A stretch of DNA of 64,000 nucleotides, from positions 1 to 64,000 of the forward strand of contig PWZL01000080.1 of assembly GCA_003567475.1 (NCBI GenBank), read 5' to 3'. How positions within the stretch are numbered: position 1 is the stretch's first letter; every line of letters begins with the position of its first letter. The DNA comes from Gammaproteobacteria bacterium (lineage in GTDB: Bacteria > Pseudomonadota > Gammaproteobacteria > Steroidobacterales > PWYM01). Below the pieces are notes generated by a model. That model was not told where the DNA came from, did not search any database, and saw nothing but the letters and a program-made list of their open reading frames with translations. This document shows positions 28,925 through 38,407 of this stretch, in pieces. The position numbers and the translations under genes are program-made.

Positions 28925-29706
28925 CCCGTCGCATCATTCCCTGCCTGGATGTGCGGGAAGGCCGGGTCGTCAAGGGCGTACAGTTTCGTAATCACGAGGA
29001 TGTCGGTGGCATCCTGGAACTTGCGCGGCGCTACCGCGAACGCGGCGCCGACGAGCTGGTGTTCTACGACATCACCGCAAGCCCTGAGGGTCGTCAGGTC
29101 GATCGCAGCTGGGTCAACCGTGTGGCCGAGGTGCTCGACCTCCCCTTCTGCGTCGCCGGCGGCATTCGCTCGGTCGCCGACGCCGAGGAAGTGCTCAACC
29201 TGGGCGCCGACAAGATTTCCATCAACTCCCCGGCCTTGGCCGATCCGGGTCTGATCGACCGGCTGTCGCGTCGTTTCGGCGCGCAGTGTGTGGTGATCGG
29301 TATCGACAGCCTGGCCATGGACGACGACTGGCAGGTCTATCAGTACACCGGCGACCCTGATCGTACACAGGCCGCGCGACGACGCACACTCGACTGGGTG
29401 CGGGAGGTCCAGGACCGGGGTGCCGGAGAGATCGTGCTGAACTGCATGAACTCCGATGGTGTGCGGCAAGGCTACGATATCGACCAGCTCGTGCGCGTGC
29501 GCGAGTGCTGCACTGTACCGCTGATCGCCTCGGGCGGTGCGGGCACCGAGCGCCACTTCCTCGACGTCTTCGAACAGGCGGATGTCGACGGCGCGCTGGC
29601 GGCCAGTGTGTTTCACAAGGGCCTGATCGATATTCTGGCACTGAAACGCTGGCTCGCCGAACGTGGTGTGGCCATCCGCCTGCTGGAGGACCCTGCTGAT
29701 GGCTGA
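28918..29706 (+). CDS. hisF: imidazole glycerol phosphate synthase, cyclase subunit
   Basis: A 262-residue TIM barrel that uses ammonia from HisH to make imidazole-glycerol phosphate and AICAR. It has catalytic Asp11 in [18 protein letters not shown] and the second catalytic Asp in [13 protein letters not shown] near 181. Phosphate-binding glycines occur at [11 protein letters not shown] and [11 protein letters not shown]. It overlaps hisE by eight bases. Confidence 0.96.
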   Translation: MLTRRIIPCLDVREGRVVKGVQFRNHEDVGGILELARRYRERGADELVFYDITASPEGRQVDRSWVNRVAEVLDLPFCVAGGIRSVADAEEVLNLGADKISINSPALADPGLIDRLSRRFGAQCVVIGIDSLAMDDDWQVYQYTGDPDRTQAARRRTLDWVREVQDRGAGEIVLNCMNSDGVRQGYDIDQLVRVRECCTVPLIASGGAGTERHFLDVFEQADVDGALAASVFHKGLIDILALKRWLAERGVAIRLLEDPADG

Positions 29707-29995
29707 TGATCACGCCTTCCTTGCGGAGCTGGAAGCCCTGCTCGACCAGCGCCTGCGTGATCGCCCGGAGGGCAGCTATGTCACCCGCCTGACCGACCGG
29801 GGGGCGCGCCGTGTGGCGCAGAAAGTCGGTGAGGAAGGCCTCGAATGCGCGCTGGCCGTGGCGACCGGCGATCGCGAGGAGGCCCGCGAGGAGGCCGCCG
29901 ATCTCCTGTTCCACCTCATGCTCGCCCTGCGCCAGGTGGACCTGCGGCTGGCGGATATCGTCGCGGTGCTGGCGCAGCGGCATCGGGATCGCTGA
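29699..29995 (+). CDS. hisE: phosphoribosyl-ATP pyrophosphatase
   Basis: A 98-residue all-alpha MazG-like pyrophosphohydrolase. The conserved metal and substrate motif is spread over [22 protein letters not shown] and the acidic stretch [16 protein letters not shown]. Only the HisE activity is encoded: no PR-AMP cyclohydrolase (HisI) domain is fused to it or encoded elsewhere in the operon. Last his gene. Confidence 0.94.
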   Translation: MADDHAFLAELEALLDQRLRDRPEGSYVTRLTDRGARRVAQKVGEEGLECALAVATGDREEAREEAADLLFHLMLALRQVDLRLADIVAVLAQRHRDR

Positions 29996-30042
29996 GTGCA
30001 GCCCGCCATGTGTGCCGCTGCCACCTCGAGGTTCAGGACGAC

Positions 30043-30864
30043 ATGACCCCCGAGCGCTTCTTTGAGCAGTTGTGGACCGACTACATCGGCATTGCGCCCG
30101 CCGCCGGCCGGCTCCACGGCCTCGTCGAAGCCCGCGGCGAGACCATCGTCAACGATCATGTCGCCTTCCGGACCTTCGATCTCGACCCCATCCGGCTGGA
30201 ACGCCTCGAACCCCATCTGCTGGCACTCGGGTATCAGCACTTCGAGCCGTACACGTTCGCCGACAAAGGCCTGCGCGCCTGGGGCTATGTCCATCCTGAG
30301 GGGCATCCGCGGATTTTTCTGAGCGAGCTCGAGACGCGACACTTCAGTCGTCAGCTACAGGATATCGTGGCGGGTCTCTGCGACCAGGTGCCGGTCGCCG
30401 CGCTCAACCAGCCCTCGATCTTCTGGGCGGGCCGGCTGTGGACGCCCGTCAGCCATACCACCTGGACCACGCTGCGGGAAGAAAGTGAATACGCCGCCTG
30501 GGTGGCGGCACTCGGGCTGCGACCGAACCACTTCACCCTCAGTGTCAACGCCCTGCAGAGCTTCCGTGACCTGCCCGCGTTGCTGGCGTTCATCGAGGGC
30601 CACGGATTCGCACTGAACGAGGCTGGTGGACGGATCAAGGGTGGACCCGACGTCCTGCTGGAACAGGCCTCGACCCTGGCCGACCGCGTCGCCGTGGAAT
30701 TCGCCGAGGGCGAGCGCCACCTTGTCCCGACCTGCTACTACGAGTTCGCCCGGCGCTATCCCACCGCCGAGGGCCGGCTCTACGACGGTTTCGTCGCCGC
30801 CAGCGCCGATCGCATTTTCGAATCTACCGACAGCCAGCCGCGGAAGGACGCGCCCGCCGGCTAG
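30043..30864 (+). CDS. DUF1338 protein, putative 2-oxoadipate dioxygenase/decarboxylase-like enzyme
   Basis: A 273-residue member of the DUF1338 family. Larger relatives (HglS) turn 2-oxoadipate into D-2-hydroxyglutarate in lysine breakdown. Candidate metal ligands are His39 (NDHVAFRTF), His163 (NHFTLSVN) and Glu234 (CYYEFARR), the His-His-Glu pattern of the family. It is only about 60 percent as long as HglS, so the substrate may differ. It follows hisE by 47 bp but is not a histidine gene. Its TAG stop shares the palindrome CTAG with the convergent PH-domain gene. Confidence 0.72.
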   Translation: MTPERFFEQLWTDYIGIAPAAGRLHGLVEARGETIVNDHVAFRTFDLDPIRLERLEPHLLALGYQHFEPYTFADKGLRAWGYVHPEGHPRIFLSELETRHFSRQLQDIVAGLCDQVPVAALNQPSIFWAGRLWTPVSHTTWTTLREESEYAAWVAALGLRPNHFTLSVNALQSFRDLPALLAFIEGHGFALNEAGGRIKGGPDVLLEQASTLADRVAVEFAEGERHLVPTCYYEFARRYPTAEGRLYDGFVAASADRIFESTDSQPRKDAPAG

Positions 30865-32393
30865 ACGCGATGGCGCCTGGCCGTCTCCGCGGCGAACAAT
30901 GCCTGGTTGGCCAGGGCCGCTGCCCGGTCCTCGGACAGAAACGGCAACTGTACGAGACCCTGGGGCAGCACCAGCACCAGCCTCACCAGTCCGTGACGGC
31001 GCAGATAAGGACTGCTGCGCAGCTGGACCTGCTGCACCTGGGCAAGCTCGAAAGCCTCAAGGCGCTGACCGAACAGACCCCTGCGCACCCAGATCACTGT
31101 GCGGTCCAGCCACCAGCCCCAGTGGCGCCAGCGCAGCCACACCAAGGGCGGCAGCAACACCAGCAGAAGGGTCAAGGGGAGGACTGCGCCGTGCTCGCGA
31201 CCGGAGGTGGCCAGCAACAGGCCCAGCAGGCCTGTAACGACGAGAAAGCCCCGCACCAGCCACCAGCTGCGATACCTCGGGTGAATGGGCTCAAACCTGG
31301 CCGGCACGGCAGCGCCCGGATACAGCAAGCCGACCAGCCCCAGGTCCTCGGCGCGAAGCCCGGGCACCAGAAAGCTGTGTTGACCGACATCGCCACCGCG
31401 GCCGTCGCTGCGGGTCTGCAGCCCGGCCAGTACCCAGCAGCCCAGCAGCCGGCCAACGGGTGACTGCTGGAGCACCGCGCCGGTGAGCTTGTCTCGTCGC
31501 AAGGTCTGCTCGCGACGCTCGAGCAGCCCGCCACTGCCGACCAGTCGCTCGCCGTGATCGTGCAAACGGTAGGGATGAAACCGCAGCAGAGCAGCGCTCC
31601 CGCCAGCGGCGAGCAATCCGGCCAGCACCGCCCCAACCAGCGGCAGAAGCGTAGACCAACCCGCAGAAAACTGCGCCTCGAGCCAACTCACCAGTTGGGT
31701 CATGGCCAGCGAGTCTGCCGTCTGACGGAAGACCAGATCGAGGACGTAGAGCACCACGCCGGCGACAACCCAGACCTGGTTGCTGCTCAGGCCGTGCACG
31801 AAAACTCGCACGCGCCCTGGCGCATGCAGCAGCGCGGGCGGACTGCCGATGTCACGCGCCGACGACCCTGCGGCCGGTTCGGCCTGCTCATCGCCAGGCG
31901 TGGCCGCGGCACCCGCTGCCGCACGCGCGCCGACGATCCGATCACGAATCTCTTCAGCCAGCCGGCGCGGGATACCCGGCAGCTCGACTTCACGCTCTGC
32001 GGCCCCCGGCGTCTCGAGGCTGAACTGCACGAGACCAAAGGGGCGCAGGTACAGCGGCTCGCCGAGCTGCACGTTCTGAACGCGGCTGAAGCGCACCCGG
32101 AGTTCCTTGCGCTCGAGCACACCGCGCCGAACGCGCACCGCATCGTCCTCGACGAGGAAACGGAACCGCCGATGGTAGATGATCGCGCCGGCCACGACGA
32201 TCAACACCACCAGGCTGGCGCCAAGCAGCACTTCGCGCACACCCAGGCGTTCCACGAACGCCACGCCGGCGCCGGCGCCCAGGAAGACCACGAGATTCTC
32301 ACGAACGAACTTCTGCAGCGCCCTCACGACCAGGAAGACGAGGGCTATTGGCGGCAGGCGCTGCCAGGCGTCCGACGGATCAGTCGTCGGCAC
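30861..32393 (-). CDS. bacterial PH-domain membrane protein, YdbT-like
   Basis: A 510-residue inner-membrane protein with three YdbS/YdbT-type bacterial PH (bPH2) segments: about 65-135, 285-375 and 425-500. Each follows a pair of hydrophobic helices. The repeated signature is R-RF/RVQN-VQL (for example VRFSRVQNVQLGEPLYLRPFGL and FELAQVQQVQLRSSPYLRR). Function in Proteobacteria is unknown. The start is GTG at 32393 with GAGG nine bases upstream, overlapping the YdbS-like gene by 14 bases. The two are a conserved pair. Confidence 0.85.
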   Translation of the reverse strand: MPTTDPSDAWQRLPPIALVFLVVRALQKFVRENLVVFLGAGAGVAFVERLGVREVLLGASLVVLIVVAGAIIYHRRFRFLVEDDAVRVRRGVLERKELRVRFSRVQNVQLGEPLYLRPFGLVQFSLETPGAAEREVELPGIPRRLAEEIRDRIVGARAAAGAAATPGDEQAEPAAGSSARDIGSPPALLHAPGRVRVFVHGLSSNQVWVVAGVVLYVLDLVFRQTADSLAMTQLVSWLEAQFSAGWSTLLPLVGAVLAGLLAAGGSAALLRFHPYRLHDHGERLVGSGGLLERREQTLRRDKLTGAVLQQSPVGRLLGCWVLAGLQTRSDGRGGDVGQHSFLVPGLRAEDLGLVGLLYPGAAVPARFEPIHPRYRSWWLVRGFLVVTGLLGLLLATSGREHGAVLPLTLLLVLLPPLVWLRWRHWGWWLDRTVIWVRRGLFGQRLEAFELAQVQQVQLRSSPYLRRHGLVRLVLVLPQGLVQLPFLSEDRAAALANQALFAAETARRHRV

Positions 32394-32985
32394 CGTTGGG
32401 CGCCTCGTGCGGACCGGACACCGCCGCTCCATCGTCCTCGCCATCGCGGATACGCTCGAGCAGAAACTGCCTGACCCGTCGCGCTGTCTCGAGATCCAGT
32501 CCCGCCACGGTCAGGTCACCCCCCGAACCGCCCGCGGTGAAACACTTCAGCCGGGTGAGGCCGAATCTGCGCTCAAGCGGCCCGGACACCGTCTCGACAT
32601 GCTGGATCCGTGCGAACGGCACGATCACACTCCGCCGCCACAGCACGCCTGACCGATAGATCAGGTCATGCTCGCGCAGCGCCCACGCCCGTCGCCGGGC
32701 ATCGACGGCCGCGAATACGGCGTTGATCATCGCGATCACCAGCAGCGCCCCGAAACCGACCGGCGCCAGAGCGCCCAACGCTGCGGGGACCAGTCCCGCC
32801 GCGGCGGCAGCCCACGCGATGAGTACCGCGCCCAGCGGTACCAGCCAGCCCAGCACGGCGGCTGTCACTGCGTAAGGCCGATATGCCGGGGCGACGGGCT
32901 GGAGCACCACGGCCCGGAAATCCGGCAGCGAGTCTGCCGCGAGCACCGCGTTGGCGAAGGTCTCCTCAGGCGCGCGCGAGGTCAT
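32380..32985 (-). CDS. bacterial PH-domain membrane protein, YdbS-like
   Basis: A 201-residue protein with two transmembrane helices (about 38-62 and 70-92) followed by one bPH2 domain. The signature IVPFARIQHVETVSGPLERRFGL near 122-145 is the same as in its larger partner downstream. YdbS/YdbT pairs are widespread but unassigned. It overlaps the lysC-lysA gene by four bases and the YdbT-like gene by 14, so all three share a transcript. Confidence 0.86.
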   Translation of the reverse strand: MTSRAPEETFANAVLAADSLPDFRAVVLQPVAPAYRPYAVTAAVLGWLVPLGAVLIAWAAAAAGLVPAALGALAPVGFGALLVIAMINAVFAAVDARRRAWALREHDLIYRSGVLWRRSVIVPFARIQHVETVSGPLERRFGLTRLKCFTAGGSGGDLTVAGLDLETARRVRQFLLERIRDGEDDGAAVSGPHEAPNGADD

Positions 32986-35621
32986 GACTCCGCGGGAAGT
33001 GCGATCTCGCGTGCAGGCCGCCGAAGATTGTAGTGCGAACTCATCACGTAACCATAGGCACCGGCATTGGCAATGAGCACGACATCCCCCTCGTACGAGG
33101 GCGGCATCAGGCGATCTGTCCCCAGTTTGTCGCCGCTTTCGCAGTTCGGCCCCACGATGCTGACGATCTCGGTCGCCGGCTCGCCCAGCCGACTCAGGTT
33201 GACGATCTCGTGGAAAGCGCCGTAGAGGGCAGGTCGGATGAGCGAGTTCATTCCCGTGGCGATACCCACGTACTGCACATCGCCCTTACCCTTGATCTGC
33301 GTGACCTCACTGACCAGTACGCCAGCAGCGGCCACGAGGTAGCGCCCCGGCTCCAGCCAGAGCGCGTAATCCGGATGCGCCTCGCGAATCGCAGCCAGGG
33401 ACTCGTCCAGCGCAGCCAGGTCGAGCGGACGATCGCCAGGACGTTCCGGGACACCGAGCCCCCCGCCCAGGTCAAGATACCGCACATGCGGAAACCGACC
33501 GGCCAGCTCGCTCAGCAGTGCGCCGGTCTGCTGCCAGTTCTCGGGCGTGAGGATCCCGCTGCCAGTATGGGCATGCAGGCCGACGATTCGGCAACCGGCC
33601 GCCGCGGCCAGCGATTCCAGCTCCGTCAGCTCGAACACCGGCACCCCGAACTTCGAGTGGGCACCCGCCGTGCGCACATGCTCGTGATGCCCGCGACCCT
33701 TGCCGGGATCAATACGCACGAACACCTCACGGTCTGCAAACAGCTCCGGCCAGGCGCGCAGTGGATGCAGGTTGTCCAGCGTCACCCAGACCCCCTGATC
33801 AAGCGCCTGCGCATACTCGCTGCGAGGGGCAAAGTTCGGTGTGAACAGGATGCGCTGGCGATCCAGATCAGGAAACAGCTCCAGGACGCGAGCGATCTCG
33901 CCCGGCGAGACACACTCGAAGTTGAGCCCCTCGGCATACAGACATCGCAGCACTTCGGGGTTCGAGTTCGCCTTCATGGCGAAAAACACTGCATCCAGGT
34001 GCCGCAGCCCGCGTAACCCGCGGGCGTTCCGGGCGATCTGGCCGAGATCGTAGACGTATGCGGAGGATTCATGTCTGGCAATCTCGATCAGCGCATCGCG
34101 GCGGCGCTCCCACCAGGGGACCTCGGTGCCGACCACCGGCGCATGCCGAATGCCCTGCAGCTGCTCCCAGGTCGGACCGAATACCGGGCTCTGTCCCACC
34201 CGCCGCATCAGCAGGTGATGGAGCTGCTGGACCAGACGGTACGCCTGGTCCTCATCGACCACAACCGTCAGGTTCAGGTCATTGGCCGCCTGGGTCAGCA
34301 TGTGGATGCGGTGCTCATCGAAAACGGCCAGTGCGGGCCCGAGCTCGTGCAGGATCCCACGGATATTCCGTCCCACCAGGCTCACTGCGGCGCAGTCGTT
34401 GATCACCCGAACGCGACAGATCTGTTCAAGGTCTGCCACCAACGCCTGCAGCACGGCCGGGTCGAGGGCGTTGGCCTGATGGTCGACAGAAACGGTCACG
34501 TTGGCCTCTGACGTCGAGACCAGATCGACGGACAGCCCGGCAGCGGCGATGCGCTCGAAGGCACGTGCCAGGAACCCGACCTCCTGCCACATACTCTGGG
34601 TTTCCATCGAGATCAGGGTGATCCCGGCGCGCGAGGAAATCGCCTTGAGCTGGGCGCTGTCCTCACCCTGCTCTGCAGAGATGACCGTGCCACCCCACTC
34701 CGGCTGTTCGGTGCTGAAGACGTAAAGCGGAATGCCACTGCGCCGCACTGGCGGGATGCACCGCGGATGCAGCACCTTGCTGCCCATGGAGGAGATCTCC
34801 TGGGCTTCGAAATAATGCAGCGAACGCAGCAGACGTGCTGAGGGCACGGCGCGCGGGTTGGCGGAAAACATCCCCGGCACATCCGTCCAGATCTCGAGAC
34901 GGCGCGCCGAGAGTCCAGCCGCGAAGTAGGCCGCGGAGGTGTCGGAGCCCCCACGACCGAGCAGCACGGTGTCGTCGTCGCGATTGCGCGCAATGAAACC
35001 CTGAGTCAGGACGATGCTGGACAGCCCCTCGAGTCGTGCCACCAGGGCGGGATCAGCGCCAGACTCACAGCTCGCGGACAGGAACCGCGCACGCTCATGA
35101 CTGGAGGGCTCGTCGCGGGACTGCAGCAGTTCGCGAGCATCGGCCCAGCTCACCGCAAATCCCCTCGACTCCAGCCAGGCCGCACCAAGTGTCGTCGCCA
35201 GCAGCTCGCCGGTCGCCATGACACGAGCGTGGACTCGCGGGCTGACCTCGCCCACCAGTTCGATCCCGGCGGCGAGTTGCCGAAGTTCAGCGAAATAGGC
35301 CTCGAGCCGCGGTTCGACATCGATCGCAAGCGCGGTCGCCAGTGCCCGGTGACGCGCGATGATCTCGTCGATCACCCCGCCCTGGCCGCCGCGAGCAGCC
35401 ACAGCGAGCAGATCTTCCAGCCGATTGGATATTCCCGACAGCGCCGAGTGCACCACCAGAACGCGGCGACCCTCGGCCAGGCGCGCCTCCAGCAACCGGG
35501 CAATACGCTGCCAGTTCTCGGCTGTGGAAACGCTGGTACCGCCGAACTTGAGCACCACCCACGGGGAGTCCGGGAAGGCGCAGAGTCTCGGATCAAACGC
35601 CTCTGCGTCAGCGGCGTTCAT
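32982..35621 (-). CDS. bifunctional aspartate kinase / diaminopimelate decarboxylase
   Basis: An 879-residue fusion of the first and last enzymes of lysine synthesis. The kinase (about 15-305, KFGGTS with Lys25) is followed by two ACT-type regulatory repeats to about 470 and then a linker. A fold-type III PLP decarboxylase runs from about 510 to the end, with the PLP lysine Lys550 in FFAMKANSNPEVLR, HTGSG near 690 and the substrate-site motif CESGDKLG near 830. Such fusions are known from Xanthomonadales. The ATG at 35621 lies nine bases after the ilvD stop; an in-frame TTG at 35633 is less likely. No lysine riboswitch is seen. Confidence 0.94.
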   Translation of the reverse strand: MNAADAEAFDPRLCAFPDSPWVVLKFGGTSVSTAENWQRIARLLEARLAEGRRVLVVHSALSGISNRLEDLLAVAARGGQGGVIDEIIARHRALATALAIDVEPRLEAYFAELRQLAAGIELVGEVSPRVHARVMATGELLATTLGAAWLESRGFAVSWADARELLQSRDEPSSHERARFLSASCESGADPALVARLEGLSSIVLTQGFIARNRDDDTVLLGRGGSDTSAAYFAAGLSARRLEIWTDVPGMFSANPRAVPSARLLRSLHYFEAQEISSMGSKVLHPRCIPPVRRSGIPLYVFSTEQPEWGGTVISAEQGEDSAQLKAISSRAGITLISMETQSMWQEVGFLARAFERIAAAGLSVDLVSTSEANVTVSVDHQANALDPAVLQALVADLEQICRVRVINDCAAVSLVGRNIRGILHELGPALAVFDEHRIHMLTQAANDLNLTVVVDEDQAYRLVQQLHHLLMRRVGQSPVFGPTWEQLQGIRHAPVVGTEVPWWERRRDALIEIARHESSAYVYDLGQIARNARGLRGLRHLDAVFFAMKANSNPEVLRCLYAEGLNFECVSPGEIARVLELFPDLDRQRILFTPNFAPRSEYAQALDQGVWVTLDNLHPLRAWPELFADREVFVRIDPGKGRGHHEHVRTAGAHSKFGVPVFELTELESLAAAAGCRIVGLHAHTGSGILTPENWQQTGALLSELAGRFPHVRYLDLGGGLGVPERPGDRPLDLAALDESLAAIREAHPDYALWLEPGRYLVAAAGVLVSEVTQIKGKGDVQYVGIATGMNSLIRPALYGAFHEIVNLSRLGEPATEIVSIVGPNCESGDKLGTDRLMPPSYEGDVVLIANAGAYGYVMSSHYNLRRPAREIALPAES

Positions 35622-35629
35622 CGACGGGC

Positions 35630-37336
35630 TCAATCTCCACCCTGGAGGTTGCGATCGGTCACGGCGCCAGTCGAGGCCGAGCTGACCAGATACGCGTACT
35701 TGGCCAGCACGCCACGGGTGGCGGTCGGTGCGGGGGCGCGCCAGGCCGCGCGCCGGCGGGCGAGTTCCGCCGCGTCCAGCGCCACATCGATACTCTGGGT
35801 TTCGGCGTCGATGGTGATGCGATCACCATTCTCGAGCAGGGCGATCGGCCCGCCCGTCGCGGCCTCGGGCGTCACATGCCCGACCACGAACCCATGGCTG
35901 CCGCCGGAAAAGCGCCCGTCCGTAATCAGCGCCACCTTGTCACCCAGGCCTTTGCCCATGATCGCGCCGGTCGGGCTGAGCATCTCGCGCATCCCCGGCC
36001 CCCCTCGAGGGCCCTCGTAGCGAATCACCACCACGTCGCCGGGTTGGACTGCGTCATCGAGAATGCCGCGCAAGGCCTCCTCCTCCGAGCCGAACACACG
36101 CGCCGGGCCGGTAAATGACAGCCCCTCCTTCCCTGAGATCTTGGCCACGGCACCCTCTGGCGCGAGGTTGCCATAGAGGATCGCCAGATGGCTGTCTTTC
36201 TTGATGGGCCGCTCCAGGGGCCGGACGATATCCTGACCCTCCGGGTAAGGCGCGACCTCGGCCAGGTTCTCTGCCAGCGTACGGCCGGTGACTGTCAGCA
36301 GGCCACCGTGCAGCAGGCCGGCATCCAGTAGCATCTTCATCAGCGGCTGAATCCCGCCGATATGAATCAGCTCGGACATCATGTAGCGGCCACTGGGCCG
36401 CAGATCCCCCAGCACAGGCACACGTTGGCCGATGCGGGTGAAGTCATCCAGCGACAGCTCGACCCCGGCCTCGTGCGCCATGGCCAGCAGGTGCAGTACC
36501 GCGTTGGTCGAGCCCCCCAGGGCAATGACCACGGTGATCGCATTCTCGAAGGCCTCACGGCAGAGAATGTCCGAGGGCCGGATACCCCGACGCAGCAGCT
36601 CGACGACCTGCCGTCCCGCCCGCCGACAGTCCTCGATCTTACTGCGCGAGACCGCCTCCTGTGCCGAGCTGTTGGCCAGACTCAGACCCAGCGCCTCGAT
36701 CGCCGAGGCCATGGTATTGGCGGTGTACATCCCCGCGCAGGAGCCGGGTCCGGGGATCGCGGTGCGCTCGACCTCCAGCAGCTCGGCTTCGCTGACGGTG
36801 CCGGCCGCGCGGCCGCCAACGGCTTCGAACACCGCGACGATATCGCGATGTTTGGGGCCCGGCTGGATGGTGCCGCCATAGACGAACACCGAGGGGCGAT
36901 CGAGCCGGGCCATCGCCATGACACACCCCGGCATGTTCTTGTCACAGCCCCCGATGGTAACGAACCCATCGAAGCCCTGGCCGGCGACCACCGTCTCGAT
37001 CGAATCGGCAATGACCTCGCGCGACACCAGCGAGTAGCGCATCCCCGGCGTGCCCATCGAGATGCCATCGGAAATGGTGATGGTGTTGAAGATGATGCTC
37101 TTGCCACCTGCCTCATCGGCCCCACGGCCGGCCTCCTCGGCCAGCGTGTTGATGTGCATATTGCACGGCGTGACCATGCTCCAGGTGGAGGCGATGCCCA
37201 CCTGGGGCTTGCGGAAGTCCTCGTCGCTGAAACCGACCGCCCGCAGCATGGCGCGACTTGGCGTGTGCTCGACGCCATCGACCACCACGCGGGAGTACCG
37301 GCGCATATCGGTCTTGTTCTCAGAATCCTTGCTCAT
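35630..37336 (-). CDS. ilvD: dihydroxy-acid dehydratase
   Basis: A 568-residue Fe-S dehydratase giving the 2-oxo acids of valine and isoleucine. The cluster-binding cysteines lie in [12 protein letters not shown] near 57, [11 protein letters not shown] near 125 and [12 protein letters not shown] near 195. The C-terminal swivel domain ends with a motif containing [23 protein letters not shown] precedes the ATG. It is the first gene of a leftward transcript that continues into lysC-lysA. Confidence 0.95.
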   Translation of the reverse strand: MSKDSENKTDMRRYSRVVVDGVEHTPSRAMLRAVGFSDEDFRKPQVGIASTWSMVTPCNMHINTLAEEAGRGADEAGGKSIIFNTITISDGISMGTPGMRYSLVSREVIADSIETVVAGQGFDGFVTIGGCDKNMPGCVMAMARLDRPSVFVYGGTIQPGPKHRDIVAVFEAVGGRAAGTVSEAELLEVERTAIPGPGSCAGMYTANTMASAIEALGLSLANSSAQEAVSRSKIEDCRRAGRQVVELLRRGIRPSDILCREAFENAITVVIALGGSTNAVLHLLAMAHEAGVELSLDDFTRIGQRVPVLGDLRPSGRYMMSELIHIGGIQPLMKMLLDAGLLHGGLLTVTGRTLAENLAEVAPYPEGQDIVRPLERPIKKDSHLAILYGNLAPEGAVAKISGKEGLSFTGPARVFGSEEEALRGILDDAVQPGDVVVIRYEGPRGGPGMREMLSPTGAIMGKGLGDKVALITDGRFSGGSHGFVVGHVTPEAATGGPIALLENGDRITIDAETQSIDVALDAAELARRRAAWRAPAPTATRGVLAKYAYLVSSASTGAVTDRNLQGGD

Positions 37337-37424
37337 GTGCTCTCCGGGGTTGCCGCCACCCGCCGTTCATGCTGCTGGCTGCCAGCCCTGGGGTCGGTCG
37401 GCTCAGGGTGTTCTGGCCGGGCCT

Positions 37425-38276
37425 TCAGGCGGCCGCAATCTGGGCCGGCCGGGGTACCTTGAGGTCGGAGACCAAGCCGAGTTTTTCCAGCAGCCGCAGC
37501 ACGATCCAGGTCAGGTCGAATTGCCACCACTGGAGGCCGTGACGCGCGGAGCCGGCGAAACGGTGGTGGTTGTTATGCCATCCCTCGCCGAGGGCGAGAA
37601 TCGCCACCAGCCAGTTGTTGGTGCTGTCATCCCCGGCATGATACGGCGCGCGGCCCCAGCGATGACACACGGAGTTGACCATGAAGGTCGAATGCCACAG
37701 GACCACGGTGCTCAGGAAGTACCCCCAGACCAGCATCTGCAGGCCACTGGTGCCAAGCTGCGGCCACACTGCGGCCAGCAGAGCGCCCAAGGCGTAGAAA
37801 AACACGATCTGCCCGATGACGATCCAGGCGTAGTGGCGCTGCAGTGCCTTGATCTCGGGATAGCGGTGCAGATCCTTCACGTTCGCCCCGGTGGTCTGGA
37901 AGCACTTGGCACTCATCATCCAGCCCATGTGCGCGTGCCATAGCCCGTAGATCCGGGGCGAGTGCATGTCCCGCTCACTCTCCGTATAGCGATGGTGGTC
38001 ACGGTGGTGAGAGACCCACCACAGCACCCCACCCTGCGTGGCGAGACTGCCTGCAAAACCCAGCAGAAACTGCATGACGCGACCGGTACGGAAGGACTTG
38101 TGGGCGAAGTAGCGGTGGAAGCCGGCCGTGACCCCGAGCCCCCTGATCAGATACATCACCAAGGCCACGATGACGGCCACTGCGCTGGCACCGGTGTAGA
38201 ACACCAGCAGGGCCGCGACGTGAAACACGACAAACCCTGCCACTACAGCAGCGGCTTGTTTCTGGGAACGGGTCAT
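37425..38276 (-). CDS. acyl-CoA/acyl-lipid delta-9 desaturase
   Basis: A 283-residue integral-membrane di-iron desaturase. The three histidine boxes are HRYFAH near 54-59, HRDHH near 91-95 and HNNHH near 230-234, with paired transmembrane helices before the first and after the second box. This is the soluble-box pattern of DesC/Ole1-type enzymes that introduce a cis double bond into saturated acyl chains, often in response to cold. Monocistronic between ilvD and the FAD oxidase. Confidence 0.92.
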   Translation of the reverse strand: MTRSQKQAAAVVAGFVVFHVAALLVFYTGASAVAVIVALVMYLIRGLGVTAGFHRYFAHKSFRTGRVMQFLLGFAGSLATQGGVLWWVSHHRDHHRYTESERDMHSPRIYGLWHAHMGWMMSAKCFQTTGANVKDLHRYPEIKALQRHYAWIVIGQIVFFYALGALLAAVWPQLGTSGLQMLVWGYFLSTVVLWHSTFMVNSVCHRWGRAPYHAGDDSTNNWLVAILALGEGWHNNHHRFAGSARHGLQWWQFDLTWIVLRLLEKLGLVSDLKVPRPAQIAAA

Positions 38277-38407
38277 GAAAGCACGCTATCCTCAATGGGG
38301 CGCAAATGCGCGACCGCGCCGCATTCTAGCCCATTCGCCGCGGTGCACCAATGCTGCTTGCCGTCACTTCCGGCGTGGGGGCACAGACCCCACCCTGACG
38401 CGCACGA

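Noticed and set aside
38375-38393. GTGGGG/CCCCAC hairpin after the D-2-hydroxyacid dehydrogenase gene
   Set aside because: Only six base pairs, no T run; too weak to call a terminator.
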